NCBI GenBank assembly: GCA_025677815.1
Contig: JAIXMP010000009.1
Location: 1,364,001 to 1,428,000, forward strand
Reading direction: 5' to 3'
Length of the DNA: 64,000 bases
Source: Phascolomyces articulosus
Taxonomy: Eukaryota > Mucoromycota > Mucoromycetes > Mucorales > Lichtheimiaceae
A program made the translations under genes and the position numbers. Below, in pieces: positions 1-12,270 of the stretch. Numbering within the stretch: position 1 is the first letter of the stretch; the number at the start of each line of letters is the position of its first letter. The notes beneath the pieces were generated by a model. It searched no databases. It was not told the DNA's origin and saw nothing but the letters and a program-made list of their open reading frames with translations.

Positions 1-1726
1 TTATTTTAATGCAACCTTCCAGGTAACAATCCGATTGACAAGTATTTCTCTGCTAAGTCTGAATAAAAATCCGGAAAAAGATCAGACATGGTATTCATAG
101 CGAAACAATAATCTCTCCCCCCCCAATTATTGTCTAGATACAAAACGTTGTGAACAATTCCTTCGTGTTAAGACTCAATAAATACTGCCTTAATGCAGAT
201 GATGAATATGGGTGCAAGCCAGTTTTTATTGTTTTCAGTATCAAAAATACAACAAAAACAATTCTCAAAGAATCATCGATTCGAACATCCACTTTTTTCG
301 CCTATACCCTCCTCTCGTTTCCTTGGGCAGAAGAATGTATTTTACTGGACGCAGATACCATCAAGGAACACATCAACGAGAAGCCATTACATCCATTGGT
401 AGTGTAATAGCGCAGGTCCAGCATTGTATACATACAATCGGGTTCTACTGGACAATGCGAGGAAGCGCGAATACGAATAATAAAGAGATAGAGAAAAATA
501 TAGAAATCGTGGTGTATGATAATAAAACGATGTGGGATCTTGGCCTACAAGATTCCCCTTTTTATATACGATGAAATATAAGGGGATAGTTAGCGTCTAT
601 ACTAAATACAAATGATCTACACTAGTAACTAGAGTATCTAATCTTTCTTATATTACTATTTACAACCATGCAGCTCAATTATCCGTTCATCCACGACATC
701 GTGTATCTATGGTATCCGTGGGTATGTTGATCCTTGACCGCATGGGTTACATCGTCGTAATCGTATGCACCATTACAGGTAGCCTTGCCTATTTTCTTTA
801 CCCAACAAAAACAGAATATCAGACATTGTATACGTAACGATGATGTGACAATTCAGAATTTATATGCAATCGCCAAAAATTTATATGAAACAGAAATAGC
901 TTCATTGGAATTATTGTTCAAGGACTTTAATTGCATATAGGGATCAACGCAACGGTCGTAGAATGGATTGAAAAGATAGTCATAGTAAAGGAGTAAAACA
1001 AGGCTTATTCAGTGAATATCAGGATGGAAATTCATTAAAACCAACGTACTACCGGTATAAAAAAAAACGAGCAAAAACGCTACTATATAGAAGTCACTAT
1101 CATTATACCGTTCGAATAGTTATTATTATTTTTATTGTATTATCTTACCCACTATTTGTACATAACATTAACTTTTACTACCAAAATACTATATGTTTTT
1201 TATATAAATAACAATAACTATTATATATATATGCATCTTGGATAAATATTGGACGAAGTATTTCTATTATTATTGGCAAGTAGGTAAATATACATATCTA
1301 TTATTATATACATTTATAAGCCGAAATTCGGATCAAGAAATATACTAGATTGACTTTGGGAGCTTAATATCTATTGGATTGATGGTCTTTACCAATAGAG
1401 ACACCCAAAACTTGATGAAAATCAAGACGTCATTCAATGTTGATATATATGGCGCGAATGAATATTCATCTTTATCTATTATTATCGTTGGAAAGTTTCT
1501 AGTATACCACACTAAAAATAACATCATTCTTTATATTGCGAAATCTACATTGCTGTATATATATATAAATGATACCTCTTTTTGTTTTTCATTTTTATTT
1601 TTTTTCTTCCAAGTAAAAGTGTATGGTAATAAAAAACTATACACAAAAGATAGGTGAAGATGGAGGAGGACCAAGAGGAATCAATATAAAAAAAAGGAGT
1701 ATCTTAATAATAAAAGAAGAGCAATG

Positions 1727-1746
1727 ATATATATATATATATATAT
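1727..1746. repeat. (AT)n microsatellite
   Basis: Ten perfect AT units in a gene-poor stretch. Seen directly. Confidence 0.9.
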
Positions 1747-1868
1747 TAGAATAAATATAATTAAATAGAGAAAAAGAAAAAAAGAAGTTTGTTGCATGGA
1801 GAAATGCTTGGAGGGGAAAAGTATGAAATAGAGAGAAAAAAGATGGGGGGAAAACCTGCGTTTATTTT

Positions 1869-2096
1869 CTAGTGTGAAGCAGCAGCAACGAAGGTGGCGG
1901 TAGTAGCAAAAGCAGAAGTATTAATTGTAGTGAGTAATGGAGTAAATGGTGATAAACAATGGCTGTTACCATTGAGAGATGGCGACTGTATTTGTTTAAC
2001 AAGGGAGGATGATAGTTCTTTAAGTACAGCTGGATCTGACAGTGGTTTCTTGGATATGTTGGTTGCTGCGGGTGACGAGTGTTGTCGTATTTGCAT
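1869..2096 (-). CDS. Doubtful Ser/Thr-rich ORF or terminal exon
   Basis: A 75-residue ORF with ATG at 2096 and stop at 1869. It is rich in Ser, Thr and Ala and has a plausible codon mix, including a stretch reading SDPAVLKELSSSLVKQIQSP. The same frame continues upstream beyond a single TGA to about 2155, so it could be the last exon of a spliced gene or a relic. The overlapping ORFs in the other two registers are lower in complexity. No domain is recognisable and no partner exon was found upstream. Confidence 0.2.
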   Translation of the reverse strand: MQIRQHSSPAATNISKKPLSDPAVLKELSSSLVKQIQSPSLNGNSHCLSPFTPLLTTINTSAFATTATFVAAASH

Positions 2097-2991
2097 GGAT
2101 GGAATGAATCATCGGGAACACGCATTTTCTTGAGTTTCATAACGACTATCAAAAAAATAAAACTTTTCAGCATTACGGGCGAGATTTTAAAACCATGATA
2201 CAGGTATCACTGATGTTGGCAGTCATCATTTTTACACGTCAATTTTTTTTTTACACTCCTTGTTACCAACGCAACAAAAACTATTATAGATTGTCATGAC
2301 AATGAGGTGTCACCACTTTAAATAAATCATTATTATTATTATTATATTTTATGCACTGCACAAATAAAAGCGTTTTGAGTTTTTTCTTTTCATTCTGCCA
2401 AAGTGTGTTAAGCACAAATAATTTTTTCTTTTTTAGAGTGATCAAACAAATATTAAACCCTAAGCCCAGAACCCTACTTTAAATATAGATAATAATTTTT
2501 TTTTCTTCATATTAAAATAAAATTCTTTTATATAAGAAAAAAGATAATTGAGAGAAGGAGAGTAAGATTAAGTAGAAGTAATAGTGGTTTTTTTTTGTTA
2601 GAAGAGTTGTTATAAAAGACAGAAAGAGAGAATATATATTTAAAAAACTAGGTGTGTGTGTCTGTGTGTTGTGTGAGCGTAATATAAGGGAATGAATAGT
2701 AATAATAATTGGAAAAATAAAAAGAAGTAAGAGGTAGTAATAATAAAATAAGAATAAGAAAATAGAATTTAGTTGTAGTTAGAATAATACTTTGTGTTGT
2801 GTGGGATAAGAAGGAAATTATCCTTTTTTTTGGGGTGGGTGAGTAGTAGCGGTGTGATGTTTTTGTTATGCTGGGATTTCAAGGTAGAATAAACTAAGTA
2901 GTAGTAATAATAAGAAATAAGGTAAGATAAAGGTAAAGAAAGGATATATAGTTAGAATAAGGGAAAGGAGAAATAAGAAAAAGTATCCAAT

Positions 2992-4675
2992 TTAAACAGC
3001 CATGACAAGATTTTTCACACCTTTAGGTGTTGTGTCATCATTCAAATGCTTGGAGTTATATCTCAGTGCAGACATTAAATTACTTGCACTGGATTCTTCA
3101 GGAATATTAAATACACTGGTATGAGCATTTTGAATGGCCTTGACTGAATTTTTAATCTAATTTATTTTTCGTCATATTAGTATTTATTCTGTTGTTTGTT
3201 GCATGAATTATACGGTATATACAACACTTACATTGATGGGTGAGCTCTTGGAAAAGACACCATTGGGATCAATATGATCGTATAAAATAATGGAAACCAC
3301 CATGACCTTTAAACAAAAGCCTACAATTTCAGCAGACAAGGTTCTCTTTTTACTCACAGTTTGAAAACAAGCTGCCCAAATAGCCGTTAAACAATCGCCC
3401 ACACTTCGTTGCAATCGATTATGCGTGACATATTCAGTTGTTGTATCAATGACGCATTTCAACATGGGGGTTGGATACGCAATAAATAATGAAATACGAT
3501 TGGCTTGATCATCCTCTACCATGGCACTTCTTAAATCTGACATACTTTCACCATCATCTGCCATGGATTGTCGACCTGAATAACGTCCACGTTGTAACAT
3601 TCGACGATAATATGAAAAATCATTTTGTAAGGTTGGACTACGCATCTAATATGGAGGATGTATTTTTTTAGTGATTATTTTTTTTCCCACCCACTCACCC
3701 CAATAATAAATAATTAAACCAGTGTTACCTTGAGATGATCAAATTCAAATACAAAATCAAGAATATCAGCAAATAATTTGGTTAATCCTTGATGTTTTTC
3801 AAGATTCTTTCCTACTTCGCCTTGACATAATACATCTAATATCCTTGGTACGCCTTCACCTATTTATATATGGATTGTGTGAGTATATATAAATATATAT
3901 TCCGCTTATAGCTTCTTCTTTTTCTTCTTCTTCTTCTTCTCCCTCCCCCCCAAATTAATCTCCCCCCCCACTTTATGAGTCCCCCATGTTTTAATTTAGT
4001 GAACTAACGTAGATCTGAAGAGTAACCATGAAACTCGCGCAACATATCCACAATGGGTAGAACAGCTCGCCAAGCAATATCTTCATTTTCTTGAGTAGGT
4101 GAAGCAATAGCATTCCTTACTTCTGTTGAAGCCGATTTATATTGTCGTAAAGAACTTAATAAACTTGGACCTGGCTGAACCAGCAGCGCAGAAAGTTCTC
4201 CATATAATTGACTTTCTTCATGAGACACCGTTGTATCTATATATTATTGAATGATAATTGTTGTTGTCAGATTTTTTTTTCCTCCATCGTCATGATGATG
4301 ATGCTGATGATCCTTTCATTGTTTCTTTATATATATATATATTCCCATATACATCCATAGTCTATATATATATAACTACACACACCCCTTTCCCTCTTCT
4401 TTTTTCCCCCCTTTAAAGTTCTATTGATTTCACACTTCTTGTTGTTTCCAATCCAAATGGAATAGATCATCCCATCCATTTTGCTACGAAAAAAGACAAA
4501 ACAAATAAAAAGCCTCTTTGTACTCTTCCTCCTCCCCCCCTCCACCTTCTCCTCTTTTCTCTCTTTGTCTTTCTCCTTGAACAAAAAAAAGACACTTACT
4601 TTCAATGTCAAAGCTAATCTCAGGAACCATCATTTCGCCTCCGCGAGAGCTCAAACTCGATATTAATTGTCCCAT
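2992..4675 (-). CDS. CYRI/FAM49 family protein (Rac1-binding regulator of WAVE-Arp2/3)
   Basis: Five exons read 4600-4675, 4009-4236, 3729-3859, 3232-3645 and 2992-3156, giving 337 residues, close to the roughly 323 of animal CYRI. The protein fills the CYRIA/B (FAM49) domain. It carries the family hallmark NDFSYYRR (residues 153-160), the block ISLFIAYPTPMLK, the helix VVSIILYDHIDPNGVFSK and the terminal block LMSALRYNSKHLNDDTTPK. In animals CYRI binds active Rac1 through the two arginines of this motif and restrains Scar/WAVE and so Arp2/3. Both arginines (159-160) are present. The start MGQLISS fits an N-myristoylation site (Gly2, Ser6), as in CYRI-B. One donor is the less common GTTAGT, at exon 2. 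Function in this fungus is inferred from the family. Confidence 0.9.
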
Positions 4676-5336
4676 CGTTGTGATATATGTATATATGTAT
4701 GAAGAATCGATATTATGTTGTTGTTTTTTTGGGGCTAGAAAGAATTCACGTTACAAAAATAATAAACTTTAATTTTTTTACTGAAAAGTCGTATTTCTAG
4801 TTGGATATATAAAAAGATATAGATATACCTACGTTTATGAATTCAATTGAGTGTTGTATATTTTCTTGATGAAAAAAAAAAAAAGCCAAATGCAGGTCAA
4901 TTTGAAATTCACCAGTAAGTTTTTGGTTTTAATAAAGGAAAGGAAAGACAATAAAAAAAAAAGAAAGGTTTCTTTCTCTCTCTTTTTTTATTTTATTTTA
5001 TTTTTTTTCAAATAATTGAAAAAAAATGGAATGTGTAAATATATAATAATAAAAAAAGAAGTTGAATTGAAAGAAAAAAAGGTTTCAATGAAACGGTTTT
5101 TTTTTATTCCAGATGTTCAAAAAGAAAACCTTAATGATGTGGAGAGAGAGAGAGTGGAACAATATAATATGAAAAAAAAGAGCACACACTAAAAAATAAG
5201 GGACTAGAATAATTTTTTTTTTATAATATAAAAAAAAGGGCGGTTTTTTTTTCATTTCGTCGTTGTACTACCATTGAAATCTCTCACTCGCTCAGTTTTG
5301 ATGTGTGTATATGTGTGGGGTTGTTTAATTTATTAT
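4676..5336. other. Intergenic, promoter of the CYRI gene
   Basis: This stretch holds poly-A and poly-T runs of 8-14 bases, a GA repeat near 5140-5155 and nothing coding. It is upstream of the CYRI homologue and downstream of biotin synthase. Confidence 0.6.
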
Positions 5337-6846
5337 TTAAGCAGATGATACTTCAGCCTTGATTTTGATGCCATTTTCATATTGTGGTTGATCTGGATTA
5401 TCAGATCCTTGTTCAAAGTTAGGGGGCTTGGGAACAAGACCTAATAATAATTATATTAGTTTTTATATTTCATAGCTATACACCCAAATCCCTTGACAAC
5501 TTACCCAAGATTTGGAACATCTTTTGATCATCAGTAAATTCATTGTTAGGAGTGGTCAATAATTTATCACCAGTAAAGATAGAATTGGCACCAGCCATAA
5601 AGCACATGGCTTGTTCAGCAACAGAGAATCGAACACGACCAGCAGATAAACGGACCATGGAGTGTGGCATAATAATACGAGCTGTAGCAATCATACGGAC
5701 CATATCAAAGACAGAGACCGGCTAATATTTTGATTATCTATTAGTTTAACATTCTATAAGTTGTCTTCTATGAACACACTATAAAACTCACCTCTTGGTT
5801 TTCCAATGGAGTTCCCTCCACAGCCAACAAAGCATTGACGGGAACACTTTCAGGATGCTTTGGCAAATTGGATAGTGTATGAAGTAATCCAACACGATCT
5901 TCTTCTTGTTCACCAAGACCAATGATACCACCTGAACAGACAGAAATACCAGCATCTTGTGCATTACCAATGGTTTCCAATCGTTCATCATAACTACGGG
6001 TAGAAATGATCTATCATTGTTTTTTTTTTGAGTTAAAAAAAACATACTAGCGACACCCCATCTTATTATTCAATTACAATTTTTATTTTTTACCTTGGGA
6101 TAGAATTCACGGGAGGTATCCAAGTTATGGTTATAAGCAGTCAAACCAGCTTCCTTTAATTGTTTGGCTTGTGTTTCATTCAACATACCCAAAGTACAAC
6201 AGACTTCCATTCCCATACCACTATTACGATTTGAAAGTTTTTTTTTTGTCAGGCAACATTTTTATATATTTACTCCGCCCAATGGACCATTTTGTTGTTT
6301 GTTTATATAATAATAAAAATAATAACATATAATAATAAGAGAATTGATGATGCGACTTACCGAATGGCTTTGACATAGCCTAAAATCTTTTTAAAGTTTG
6401 ATTTACGACCTGCAAGATCTCTCCATGCAGCACCCATACAGAATCTATTTTTTTTTTATTCAAAAAGAGGGGAGGAGCGTGTTTCATTAGTAAGCCTGAG
6501 AAATTAAGTTGGGTGAAAGGTGTGTGTGGGGCAAAAAAAAAGCATGTGTGTTTGTTGAAAAAAATAAAAAAAAATATATTGCCGAATGGATATTTACCTA
6601 GTACTTCCTGCATCCTTTGCACGTTGAGCAGCATCCAAGACTTCGCCTGTATCAAGCATTTTTTGAGCCTTAACCACTGTATTATAACGGGAAGATTGGG
6701 GACAATATTTACAATCTTCAGTACAACCACCAGTCTTGATAGACAATAATGTACATTGTTGTACTTCACGACCATTGAAATTCTCTCGATGGACCTTGGC
6801 CTAATCATTATTATTATTATTATGTTATTAGCATCCTTTCTATGAC

Positions 6847-6880
<34 letters not shown>

Positions 6881-7239
6881 TACACAGTACTGGTAAAAAT
6901 AACCCATCGTCTCCACCATCAACCACCGGAGTTCTTTCTGTTTTCTTTTTTTCCCGCGCACGCTCTTTTTTTATTTTATTTTTATTATCTTACACCATGA
7001 TACATCAGATCCAAAAATGGAGAGTCAAAGATAGCTTGAATTTCTTCGCGGGACCAATCGTTTCTTAAAGGACCACTGGCATGTAAGGCAGCAGCAGAAA
7101 GAGCAGGTGCAGTTGTGTTTTGTACAGCAGCTTGTGTGGTTGTTTGTGGAGAAACAGAGGCTAAACGCGTAGGTGTGGCTGTACCATAAAAACGACGTGC
7201 TGAACGAAGGGGTTGTGTTGCTAAGCGAAAGGCAGACAT
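5337..7239 (-). CDS. BIO2: Biotin synthase (radical SAM)
   Basis: Seven exons (6994-7239, 6598-6800, 6361-6444, 6094-6220, 5792-6010, 5505-5721, 5337-5440) give 399 residues. The enzyme inserts sulphur into dethiobiotin to make biotin, normally in mitochondria. The N-terminus is rich in Arg and Ser with few acids, like a matrix presequence. The radical-SAM 4Fe-4S motif is seen as C108-x3-C112-x2-C115 in [12 protein letters not shown]. Other BioB marks are [34 protein letters not shown], the RLSAGRVRF block that holds the [2Fe-2S] arginine, and [10 protein letters not shown]. It faces away from the bifunctional BioD-BioA gene across 518 bases. Intron 1 contains a 31-base AT repeat. Confidence 0.97.
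6848..6878. repeat. (AT)n microsatellite in BIO2 intron 1
   Basis: A perfect AT run of about 31 bases inside the first intron of the biotin synthase gene (6801-6993). Confidence 0.9.
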
Positions 7240-7757
7240 ATTTATGTGTAAAGATAGAGAGAGAGAGGGGTGGTATGGATGAAAAGAAGAAGAAAAAGAG
7301 AGAGAGAAAGAGAAAAAGAGAAAAAGAAAAGGGAAAAATAAAAATAATTTGATGACGGATTATTTTTTGCGTTGGGGGAGAAAGAGAGGAATTTTCAAGA
7401 TAAAAGGACGTATAGATAATGGAGTGTAGAGGACCCACAACAAAGATTGGGTTATGCCTATCTCCGAATCAAATCCAATTTTTGGCCAGCATCCTGGGAA
7501 CAGATCCCCATAATAGTTAATGGCCATCATGAAAAGATGGGATGGAACGCGTTTTTTACGGGAAAACTTGTCTTTATAAGATGAATGGACTATATAAACA
7601 CACACACACTCACACATAAAAGTTTATTTATTTCTATCACGTAAAACGCGTGTATTTTTTATTTTTCTACCCCATTTTTCTTTTCTCCTTTTTCCACCTT
7701 TTTCTTCTTTTACGTAACTTTTTCTCTACTTTTACTCATTCCCTCATTGATTGACCC
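7240..7757. promoter_or_regulatory. Shared divergent promoter of the biotin genes
   Basis: 518 bases separate the two start codons. The left part is purine-rich on the plus strand, so biotin synthase has a CT-rich leader. The right 100 bases, before the other ATG, are CT-rich on the plus strand. A TATATAAAC element lies near 7590. One region therefore probably drives both genes. No specific regulator site can be named from the sequence. Confidence 0.7.
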
Positions 7758-10700
7758 ATGCCAGCACCATTCCATCCAACGCGTGCATTTCAAGCCTATC
7801 AAATCTTTGCTGCTAATACAGACGTGGGTAAAACCATTTTAGCTACAGGATTATGTCGTGCTGCTGCTATGGTAGCCAAACAAAAAAATCGCGACGTGTT
7901 TTATTTAAAACCTGTGCAAACGGGATATCCAGTAGACAGTGATGAAAGGTAATGAATTGAATTGGAATAGTGAGAGAGCCTAATCCATTTCCCGCTTCTC
8001 TTTTTTCCTTCTGTTTCCTCTTTACCCGTCACTTTTTTTTTCACATGTGGGGTTGGTTCTATACTATTATAATTCATAGAAGTGTAAAAGCGTGTGGGTG
8101 GCCCTTGAATTATACAACCAACTTTGCCCGTCACTTTTTTCTTTTTTGGGTGATCATAACGTGAAGACATATGGTAAACTAAAAAAAAAACTGGGTATTG
8201 GGTTAAATTTTTCTCAGGCACGTCAAAACTTATTCTTCCGGTCTTCATACCGAAACTCTGTACACGTATCCTGATCCAGTCAGTCCTCATATTGCTACAG
8301 ATAAGGTTTGTCCTTTTTTTTTTCTATTTTGTTCGTCCTCAGCGCACGTCATTGTTTTTATGTGTGTGGGAAAAGAATTTTTATGACAAATGTGGAAATA
8401 TTTTTTCTTTTTTTCATGACAAAAAAAAAATAACTAACAAAACTTTATTAGCCACCTCACGATACTGAAGTCTTAACCAAGATTAAACAACGATTATTAA
8501 ATCAAGTTCAACAATCCAAGTCAAAGAATGGGGCATACTCATTTATTGAGACGGCTGGGGGAATTCATAGTCCTGTCATGTCTGGTAAGGTTTTAGCCGA
8601 TCTGTTGGATTTGTTGTTTGCAACGAAAGAATCCCGGATTAGGAACCTGCATAACCCGACAAATCAAACCCTGCGGAATGAAATTTATTTGAAAATCATA
8701 TTTACCCAATTTGTAATTTAGGTACTCCACAAGCTGATTTTTATCGTCCTTTAAGATTACCTTCCGTCTTGATTGGCGATAGTCGATTAGGTGGCATTTC
8801 TACCACTTTATCCACTTATGAATCATTAGCCTTACGTGGTTATGATATTCCTTCTATTCTCTTGTTTCAAAATGATCGATATCGAAACCATACCATGCTT
8901 TCAGATCAATTGACTTCTTCCAACCATGCAAAAGGCAAATATGAACAGACGTTAGTGAGTACTGTCCCTGCACCACCTACTCCCTTGGAGGATCCTGTCA
9001 AGGAATTGGAATCCATGCGAAAATATTATGAACAATTGGATGAATACATGCAACCCGTTATGAAACATCTGGATCAAGTCCATGAAGCTCGATTCGATCG
9101 TTTGGCACATATGGAAGAAAAGGCTCAAGATATTCTTTGGTGGCCATTTACACAACATCAAAATGTCAAACAAACTACCGTCGTGGATTCGGCTTATGAA
9201 GATTACTTTTTGACTTATAATACCAACAAGGAAACACAAGCGATGGAACCCAAAGAGATGTTTGATAGTTGTGCTAGTTGGTGGACGCAAGGGTTAGGTC
9301 ATGCGAACCCTAAATTGACCATGGCGGCAGCGCATGCAGCAGGTCGCTATGGTCATGTCATGTTCCCTGAAACAGCCAATGAACCTGCCATGGCATTAGC
9401 CGAAAGGGTGCTAGAAAATGACAAGTGGGCCTCTCGTGTGTTTATTTCGGATAATGGTAGTACGGCCATTGAAGTGGCTCTCAAAATGGCATTACGTGCT
9501 ACTGCCCTTCGTTATGGTTGGTCAGATTCTACCCCTATTGATGTACTTGGTTTAGAAGGTGGATATCATGGTGATACCATTGGTGCCATGGATGCTTGTT
9601 CTCCCAATGTCTTTAATAAGAATGTTCAATGGTATAAACCCAAGGGTCATTGGCTTCAAGCTCCCTCACTCCATATTTCCAAGGGCAAGGTCCATGTTCG
9701 TGTCCCTGAATCCATTCAAGGATCCAATGCTGCCAATGTGTTTGGTTATGATTCTTTGGATGCCGTCTACGCGACCGATCAACGTCATCAAAATCAAGAT
9801 CCCTTGGTGAGCGTGTACAAGAGCTATGTTCGATCTCAATTGGATGGATTGCGTCAACAAAATAGACATATCGGTGCCTTGTTGATGGAACCAGTGATTA
9901 TGGGATCCGGTGGTATGATCTTTGTGGATCCTTTATTCCAACGTGTGTTGGTGGATACCGTTCGTACCGAAGGTGCTGATTTATTGGGTTATAAGGCTCA
10001 AGAACAAGCCAAGGGTTGGGAAGGTATGCCAATTATTTTTGATGAAATCTTTGCTGGTATGTATCGATTGGGTCGTCGATCTGCCTCCGATTTCTTGGGT
10101 GTGGTAAGTCTTCTTTTTTTTTTTTGGTATTAAGGGAGGATGATTGTATTAATAGTAGAGTGAATTAATTGCAAATGGATCTATTATAGAAACCTGATAT
10201 TGTCGGTTATGCCAAAACTTTGACAGGTGGTTTAGTCCCTTTGGCCTTGACCGTGACCAAAGAATCCTTATTCGACATCTTTTTATCCGACAAGAAAGAA
10301 AACTGTTTATTACATGGCCACTCTTACACTGCTCATCCCATTGGCTGTGCTGTGGCAGGTGAAACCATTGATACACTGGAAAGCTTAGCACGTGTGGATC
10401 AACCTACCTTGTGGACTTCTTACCGTGATAATTGGAAGAGCAACGAGACTTGGTCCATGTGGAACCCTACTACCATTGATCGACTTTCTCATATGGAGAA
10501 TGTCTCAAGTGTCATGAGTTTGGGATCTATCTTGGCTGTGGAACTCAAGGATGAACAAGGCGGTTACAATTCTATGATTTCGAAAAATATCATTCATTCG
10601 ATGCGTCATGCTGATTTTGATCAAGGTCATGGCGCGGGTATTAATTTGTTTGCACGTCCTTTGGGCAATGTTATTTATTTAATGACCTCACAAACGACAA

Positions 10701-10768
10701 CACCTGAACGGGTGCGTCAATGTGAAGATATTTTATTTCAATGTCTTGAACAACAACAACGTGCTTAA
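7758..10768 (+). CDS. BIO3-BIO1: Bifunctional dethiobiotin synthetase / DAPA aminotransferase
   Basis: Five exons (7758-7948, 8218-8305, 8452-8584, 8722-10103, 10190-10768) give 790 residues. The N-terminal BioD domain has the ATP P-loop ANTDVGKT (residues 19-26) and ETAGGIHSP. The C-terminal BioA domain (from about residue 300) has DILWWPFTQH, SCASWWTQGLGHANP, the PLP-phosphate site DNGSTAIE, GGYHGDTIGAMD, IIFDEIFAGMYRLGR and the likely Schiff-base lysine K607 in AKTLTGG. The fusion matches plant BIO3-BIO1 and ascomycete BioDA. It converts KAPA to DAPA and then to dethiobiotin, feeding biotin synthase encoded divergently next to it. No mitochondrial presequence is obvious, though the first 12 residues are short of acids. 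Confidence 0.96.
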
Positions 10769-10932
10769 AAAAATGAGCTAGACCCTCCTTTTATTTCTTT
10801 TTTCTTTGTATATAGAATTTTGTAACATTATTTGTTTTTTCTTCTTTCCCATCTCTCTTTTTTTATGACCATAATAGGGACTACACACAAAAAATATTTA
10901 TTTTGATATATACGTATATAAACAATTTATTA

Positions 10933-11967
10933 TTATTTGAGTTCAATGATTTGAAATCCATCTTCATCCGTAGGTTGATGCTGGCGTTGATTGGATGATA
11001 AAGTAGAATGATGATGATGTGCTGGTGAAAATGTTTTATTTTGCTGTTGTTGTGGATGAATGGATGCTGCGGAGAATATATATTGTTGTGATTTGACACG
11101 ATATAGCATGTATGCAAATACAATCTATTTTGTATATAAAAAAAAAAAAAACAAAAATTCAATATTTTGTGTTTGTTCGCTTTTTTACCCAAAAATTCAA
11201 CTTACATTTAATAAAAGTGTGGCAATGGATCCAATGGCAGCCCATACTACTGATTTTTCCCACATGTGAACACATCCAGAAATCGTCTCTGAATCCATAT
11301 TGTTTGACATGGCTGTTGCTGTTACTTCTGCCGCCGTTACTGTATCATTATTATTATTATTACCATTATCCAAAAATTGTCTCTCTTGTTCCATCTTTTG
11401 TTGCTGTTGTTGATAACATGCAGCCACAAATCGATCCTTTCCAATACACATGATGGATAAACCAGCACAACTATTAATGAATCCAAGGACCGTCAACATA
11501 TAATAGATCCACCAATGTATATTTAATGATCGTGCATAGCCCTTATATGCACAGGTGGCTGCACACGCACTGACTATCATCATACATATACTTAATAAGC
11601 AGGACGCGTAGACTGTGGGTGTCATCCATCTATTGGTCAATGCTTTTTTTTTTGTGGTTGTAGTTGTCGTATATATATCCAATATTAGTGACTATCCTGC
11701 ATACTCTCTTTTTATATACATTTGTAATCATACTTACGAGGCCATTTATTATCCACACACACCCATATTTCCCAAAGAGCTCTGATCTATAGAAAGGTAT
11801 GTACATAGCATCCAAAGTCAATCCTATGAGTCCATGTATCTTTTATATACAATATCAAAAGAATCAATACAACTTACCACTTGAATTCCTGTCAAAAAGA
11901 CCACAATACGATGAGGTTTTAATTCAAATCGTTCACAACAACGATATTTTTCTTTTTTAAATCCCAT
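10933..11967 (-). CDS. Four-transmembrane-helix protein, unknown
   Basis: Four exons (11878-11967, 11738-11839, 11206-11691, 10933-11124) give 289 residues. Four hydrophobic segments are seen: RIVVFLTGIQVIHGLIGLTL near the start, YASCLLSICMMIVSACAATC, IYYMLTVLGFINSCAGLSIM, and WAAIGSIATLLLN continuing into VFAYMLY after the last splice. The 3-4 loop is polar and Q/N-rich. The C-terminal tail is His/Gln-rich and ends FQIIELK. The layout resembles MARVEL/tetraspan-like fungal membrane proteins, but no family motif is clear. Two introns would be only 38 (11840-11877) and 46 (11692-11737) bases. Without removing them the frame meets stops, so the model needs transcript support. It converges on the biotin enzyme gene with a 164-base gap. 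Confidence 0.72.
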
Positions 11968-12250
11968 TTTTTTTTCTTGTAATCCAATTCGTCTGTCGTT
12001 GTTGTTGCCTCCCCTTTAATACGTAATAATATAAATAAAAGGGAGCTATGGGATGATGGTGAATGATGAAGAAAAAAAAAGATAATTATTTTATTTTTGA
12101 ATAATTTATATAGGTTTCATACGTACAAAAAAAAACATTCCTTGGAAAAAAACAACTATATTTATCATCTCTATGTCCAAGTTGCGATTTACATCTCAAC
12201 GAGCCCAGCTTAAAATTTTATATTTTATTCTATGATGCCGCTACCTGTAG

Positions 12251-12270
12251 TTTTTTTTTTTTTTTTTTTT
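12251..12270. repeat. Poly-T run, 20 bases
   Basis: An uninterrupted T run upstream of the four-helix protein gene. It may be slippage or the tail of an old insertion. Confidence 0.85.

Larger units (their letters stand above)
1..2991. other. Gene-poor left end
   Basis: No gene can be supported here. Short ORFs overlap on both strands at 150-574 without a consistent frame. On the minus strand a 50-residue open stretch runs from about 160 down to a stop near 8 and ends in LLPGRLH. It could be the tail of a decayed or spliced gene whose remainder is not recognisable. A 75-residue Ser/Thr/Ala-rich minus ORF lies at 1869-2096. The stretch 2500-2990 is simple A/G-rich sequence and holds nothing else that I can name. 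Confidence 0.5.

Noticed and set aside
270..300. B-box-like GTTCGAATC on the minus strand (tRNA?)
   Set aside because: The flanking bases do not form a T-arm stem and no A box or acceptor stem is present. A similar string at 15261-15272 fails the same test.
150..574. Three overlapping plus-strand ORFs of 69-120 codons
   Set aside because: They overlap in three frames with no domain, no splice-consistent join and no leader. The minus strand is equally open.
2449..2476. Telomere-like phrase AAACCCTAAGCCC
   Set aside because: A single degenerate copy with no tandem array; likely chance.
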